Made by a program: the position numbers and the translations under genes
Shown here: piece by piece, positions 4,969 to 6,911 of the stretch
Position numbering within the stretch: the stretch's first letter is position 1
Layout of the letters: the number at the start of each line of letters is the position of its first letter
Notes under the pieces: model-generated
Told to the model about the DNA's origin: nothing
Database searches by the model: none
Seen by the model: only the letters and a program-made list of their open reading frames with translations
Assembly (NCBI GenBank): GCA_029880775.1
Contig: JAOUNV010000105.1
Span: 1 to 6,911 of the forward strand
Direction of reading: 5' to 3'
Source of the DNA: Nitrospinota bacterium
GTDB taxonomy: Bacteria; Nitrospinota_A; UBA7883
Length of the DNA stretch: 6,911 nt

Positions 4969-6546
4969 TCATGCCCCATCCAGGTGGGCGCGCAGCCGGG
5001 CGATAGCCTTATCCACACCGATCAACACCACGAAGCTGCCGATCCGGGGTCCGGAATCCTGGCCGAGGAGTATCCGGTACAAGGCGCCGAACCAATCCTT
5101 CATCTTGATGTCCCGCTCCTTGGCCGCCTGGAACGAGGCGTTCTGCGCGTCTTCGGCGGTCACTTGGCCCTCCCCCGCCAGTTTCTCCAGCGCCTCCATG
5201 AAAGCCCGCACCGCCTCGTCGAACTCATGGGTCGGCTCCACATGCTCCTTGCCGGCCAGGTGGTATTCCTTGTAGTAAGTCAGCACGTCCGCTATCAGCT
5301 CATCGTAATAAGGAAGATTCTCTTTAACGTCCGGCTGGTACTTGACCAAGTACTCGCGCACCACCTCCGGATCGGTGACGTTCAGCGCGGCGGCCAGGTT
5401 GTCTATCAGCGAGTATGTGACGATGTTCTGGCCATGCTGAGCGCCGGCGTGGACGCCTTTGGTGAGCCGGCCCACGAAGTGGGCGGGAGAGTCGTGGGTG
5501 TGGCCGTCGTATCCGGCCATCAGCTCCAGGTACCCATCCACGATCTTCGGCAGGATCGGCAGACCCATCTTTTTGGTCTGTTGCGGCTTTAAGAACATGA
5601 AGTATAGCAACGAATCCACCGGGGCGTAGCGCAGCCAATGCTCGATGGAGATGCCGTTGCCGATCTTTTTCGATATCTTCTTGCCGGTCTCGTCCAGGAA
5701 CAGCTCATACTTGAACAGCTCCGGCGGCTTGCCGCCGATCTCCCGGACGATCTTTGACGAGAGCCGGGCGGAGTCTAGCAGGTCCTCGCCGTGCATTTCG
5801 TAATCGATCCCCAGCGCCGCCCATCGCAAGGCCCAGTCCACCTTCCACCCCACCTTGCAATCGCCGTCCAACACGCTCACCTGGCCCGTGTGACCGCAGG
5901 AGGCGTACTTGCCCTCCACCCCCGCCTGGCACAGGTATGTCACGGTCAGCTCTTCCGGGTCGTAATCGGTCACCACGGTTGTGTATATCCTTCCGCAGTT
6001 TTCGCAGATGGGAAAGAAGGGGGACCAGGTCTCCCGCTTCTCCTCGGCGATCTTGGCCACGAACATCTTCTTGATCTTGTCGTACTTGCGCATGATCCGC
6101 GTCAGCCCCTCGTTGAAGGCGCCGGATTCGTATTTCTCCGTGGAGGAGGCGAATTCGTACTTGAAGCCGAAGGAGTCGAGAAACTCGCGCAAGTTACGAT
6201 TCATGTAGTGGGCGAATGATGGCTCCTCGCCGTATGGATCCGGCACAGAAGTCAGCGGCTTGCCCAGATGCTTGCTCACCATTTCCTTGTTCGGGACATT
6301 CTGGGGGACTTCCCGCAGGCCGTCCATATCGTCGGAGAAACAGATCAGGTGGGTTTTCAGTTGGGGCGCCACCACCTGCAACGCCTGGAGGACGAATGAT
6401 GTGCGCGCCACCTCGCCGAATGTGCCGATATGCGGCAGGCCGGAGGGGCCGTAGCCTGTCTGTGCGGTGATGTTTTCTTTATCCAGCCTTGCGGCGCGGT
6501 CGGCGATTCTCTGGGCCTCTATGTAAGGCCATTGCGTGTAGCTCAT
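4969..6546 (-). CDS. lysS: Lysyl-tRNA synthetase, class I
   Basis: A 525-residue class I lysyl-tRNA synthetase (LysRS-I, often called lysK), the archaeal-type enzyme unrelated to the common class II LysRS. It activates lysine with ATP and charges tRNA-Lys in the cytoplasm. The Rossmann catalytic core carries the HIGH-type signature in GYGPSGLPHIG (31-41) and the KMSKS-type loop GKKISKKIG (288-296). A zinc-finger-like insertion shows C181, C184, C206 and C217 (CENC, later C and CGH). The helical C-terminal part (about 350-525) would read the anticodon. Length and motif spacing are complete, with no sign of truncation. ATG 6546 gives a normal N terminus, although the Shine-Dalgarno is weak (CGGAT region). 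A TATAAT box lies 27-32 nt upstream. The antiporter gene follows after 23 nt, so the two are probably one transcript. Confidence 0.96.
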   Translation of the reverse strand: MSYTQWPYIEAQRIADRAARLDKENITAQTGYGPSGLPHIGTFGEVARTSFVLQALQVVAPQLKTHLICFSDDMDGLREVPQNVPNKEMVSKHLGKPLTSVPDPYGEEPSFAHYMNRNLREFLDSFGFKYEFASSTEKYESGAFNEGLTRIMRKYDKIKKMFVAKIAEEKRETWSPFFPICENCGRIYTTVVTDYDPEELTVTYLCQAGVEGKYASCGHTGQVSVLDGDCKVGWKVDWALRWAALGIDYEMHGEDLLDSARLSSKIVREIGGKPPELFKYELFLDETGKKISKKIGNGISIEHWLRYAPVDSLLYFMFLKPQQTKKMGLPILPKIVDGYLELMAGYDGHTHDSPAHFVGRLTKGVHAGAQHGQNIVTYSLIDNLAAALNVTDPEVVREYLVKYQPDVKENLPYYDELIADVLTYYKEYHLAGKEHVEPTHEFDEAVRAFMEALEKLAGEGQVTAEDAQNASFQAAKERDIKMKDWFGALYRILLGQDSGPRIGSFVVLIGVDKAIARLRAHLDGA

Positions 6547-6572
6547 TGTTATCCGTGAAAAGGGAAAACTTG

Positions 6573-6578
6573 ATTATA
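6573..6578 (-). promoter_or_regulatory. Consensus -10 box upstream of lysS
   Basis: TATAAT on the minus strand, placed to start transcription near 6566 and give a leader of about 20 nt. No convincing -35 box lies 16-18 nt upstream, where the sequence is C-rich. Confidence 0.4.
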
Positions 6579-6646
6579 CAAGAGAATGAGGGGGATGCGG
6601 GATAACTGTATGTGCTAATGAAATAGAGATGCTTCCTTTTTATTTT

Positions 6647-6687
6647 CACCCCCACCTTTTTCCTCCCCCATCATAGGGGAAGATTTG
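6647..6687 (+). repeat. CACCCCCA...CCTCCCCCATCA repeat, copy 2
   Basis: CACCCCCA (6647-6654) is followed by CCTCCCCCATCA (6662-6673) and a GGGGAAGATTTG half that pairs back. The right part matches 1969-1994 and the left part matches the start of 6891-6911, so it links all three into one dispersed family. Confidence 0.5.
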
Positions 6688-6725
6688 TTTTTCGGATTTA
6701 GTCGGTCAGGCTTACTCGATGGCAC

Positions 6726-6767
6726 GATATCCGGAGTGATATCCGGAGTGATATCTGGAGGGACATC
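6726..6767 (+). repeat. 12-bp tandem repeat
   Basis: GATATCCGGAGT occurs twice exactly (6726-6737, 6738-6749). A third copy, GATATCTGGAGG, follows (6750-6761), then a half copy GACATC (6762-6767). It lies in non-coding DNA 180 bp upstream of lysS. Confidence 0.9.
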
Positions 6768-6779
6768 TTTTAATTCTAC

Positions 6780-6863
6780 GCTACTTCAAAACGTAATCCC
6801 CTCCCTTAACGGGAGGGGACAAAGGGGAGGGTGATATAAAAGCGGTTTGCCATATGAAGTAGC
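6780..6863. repeat. 9-bp inverted repeat enclosing the second G-rich repeat
   Basis: GCTACTTCA (6780-6788) and TGAAGTAGC (6855-6863) are exact inverted copies enclosing the G-rich hairpin repeat at 6795-6835. The arrangement resembles a tiny non-autonomous element, but no target-site duplication or transposase is seen. Confidence 0.5.
6795..6835 (+). repeat. G-rich hairpin repeat, copy 2
   Basis: Same 41-nt unit and orientation as 1790-1830, with TTAAC instead of TGAAC in the loop of the CCCCTCCC/GGGAGGGG hairpin. The G-runs at 6811-6831 again fit an intramolecular G-quadruplex. Confidence 0.85.
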
Positions 6864-6890
6864 TTAAACAGAGAGCGAAATTAATTTACC

Positions 6891-6911
6891 CACCCCCATC
6901 CTTCCCTCCCC
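6891..6911 (+). repeat. Partial repeat cut by the window end
   Basis: CACCCCCATCC followed by TTCCCTCCCC resembles the left half of the repeat at 6647-6687 and runs off the window. Confidence 0.35.

Noticed and set aside
4957..6219. Plus-strand ORFs within lysS
   Set aside because: They are antisense shadows; class I LysRS on the minus strand is complete and unambiguous.

Overview
The window looks like chromosomal DNA from a diderm (Gram-negative-type) bacterium. It has sigma70-like promoters, Shine-Dalgarno sequences and three short proteins with bacterial lipoprotein signal peptides. The housekeeping genes are GC-rich (for example 39 of 60 bases are G or C at 5101-5160). The lysyl-tRNA synthetase is the class I type, known from archaea, alphaproteobacteria, spirochaetes and scattered other bacteria. 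I cannot name a taxon from this; a free-living environmental proteobacterium-like lineage is a guess.

Layout: (1) 1-282 (+) is the C-terminal end of a PflX-type radical SAM protein, entering from outside the window. (2) 283-576 is non-coding, with one hairpin. (3) 577-1374 (-) encodes a slipin/stomatin-like SPFH membrane protein. It is preceded by a roughly 200-nt structured leader or possible small RNA with its own promoter. (4) 1640-2000 is a patchwork of intergenic hairpin repeats. (5) 2063-3408 is an AT-richer accessory patch. It holds two tandem paralogous small lipoproteins (+), the second frameshifted, facing an unrelated small lipoprotein (-). That last gene is preceded by a well-signalled 17-codon ORF whose TGA sits where a lipobox cysteine would be. 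(6) 3707-6546 (-) is a two-gene unit: class I lysyl-tRNA synthetase, then, 23 nt downstream, a cation:proton antiporter with a tandem-repeat-encoded lysine/glutamate-rich tail. (7) 6547-6911 is non-coding, with the lysS promoter, a 12-bp tandem repeat and a second copy of the G-rich hairpin repeat seen at 1790.

The core genes (radical SAM protein, slipin, lysS and antiporter) are conventional. The less ordinary material lies between and around them. It comprises the lipoprotein patch with one decayed copy and a possible broken or leader ORF, the repeat family that can form either a hairpin or a G-quadruplex, and the unassigned structured RNA upstream of the slipin gene. I see no CRISPR array, transposase, rRNA or convincing tRNA.
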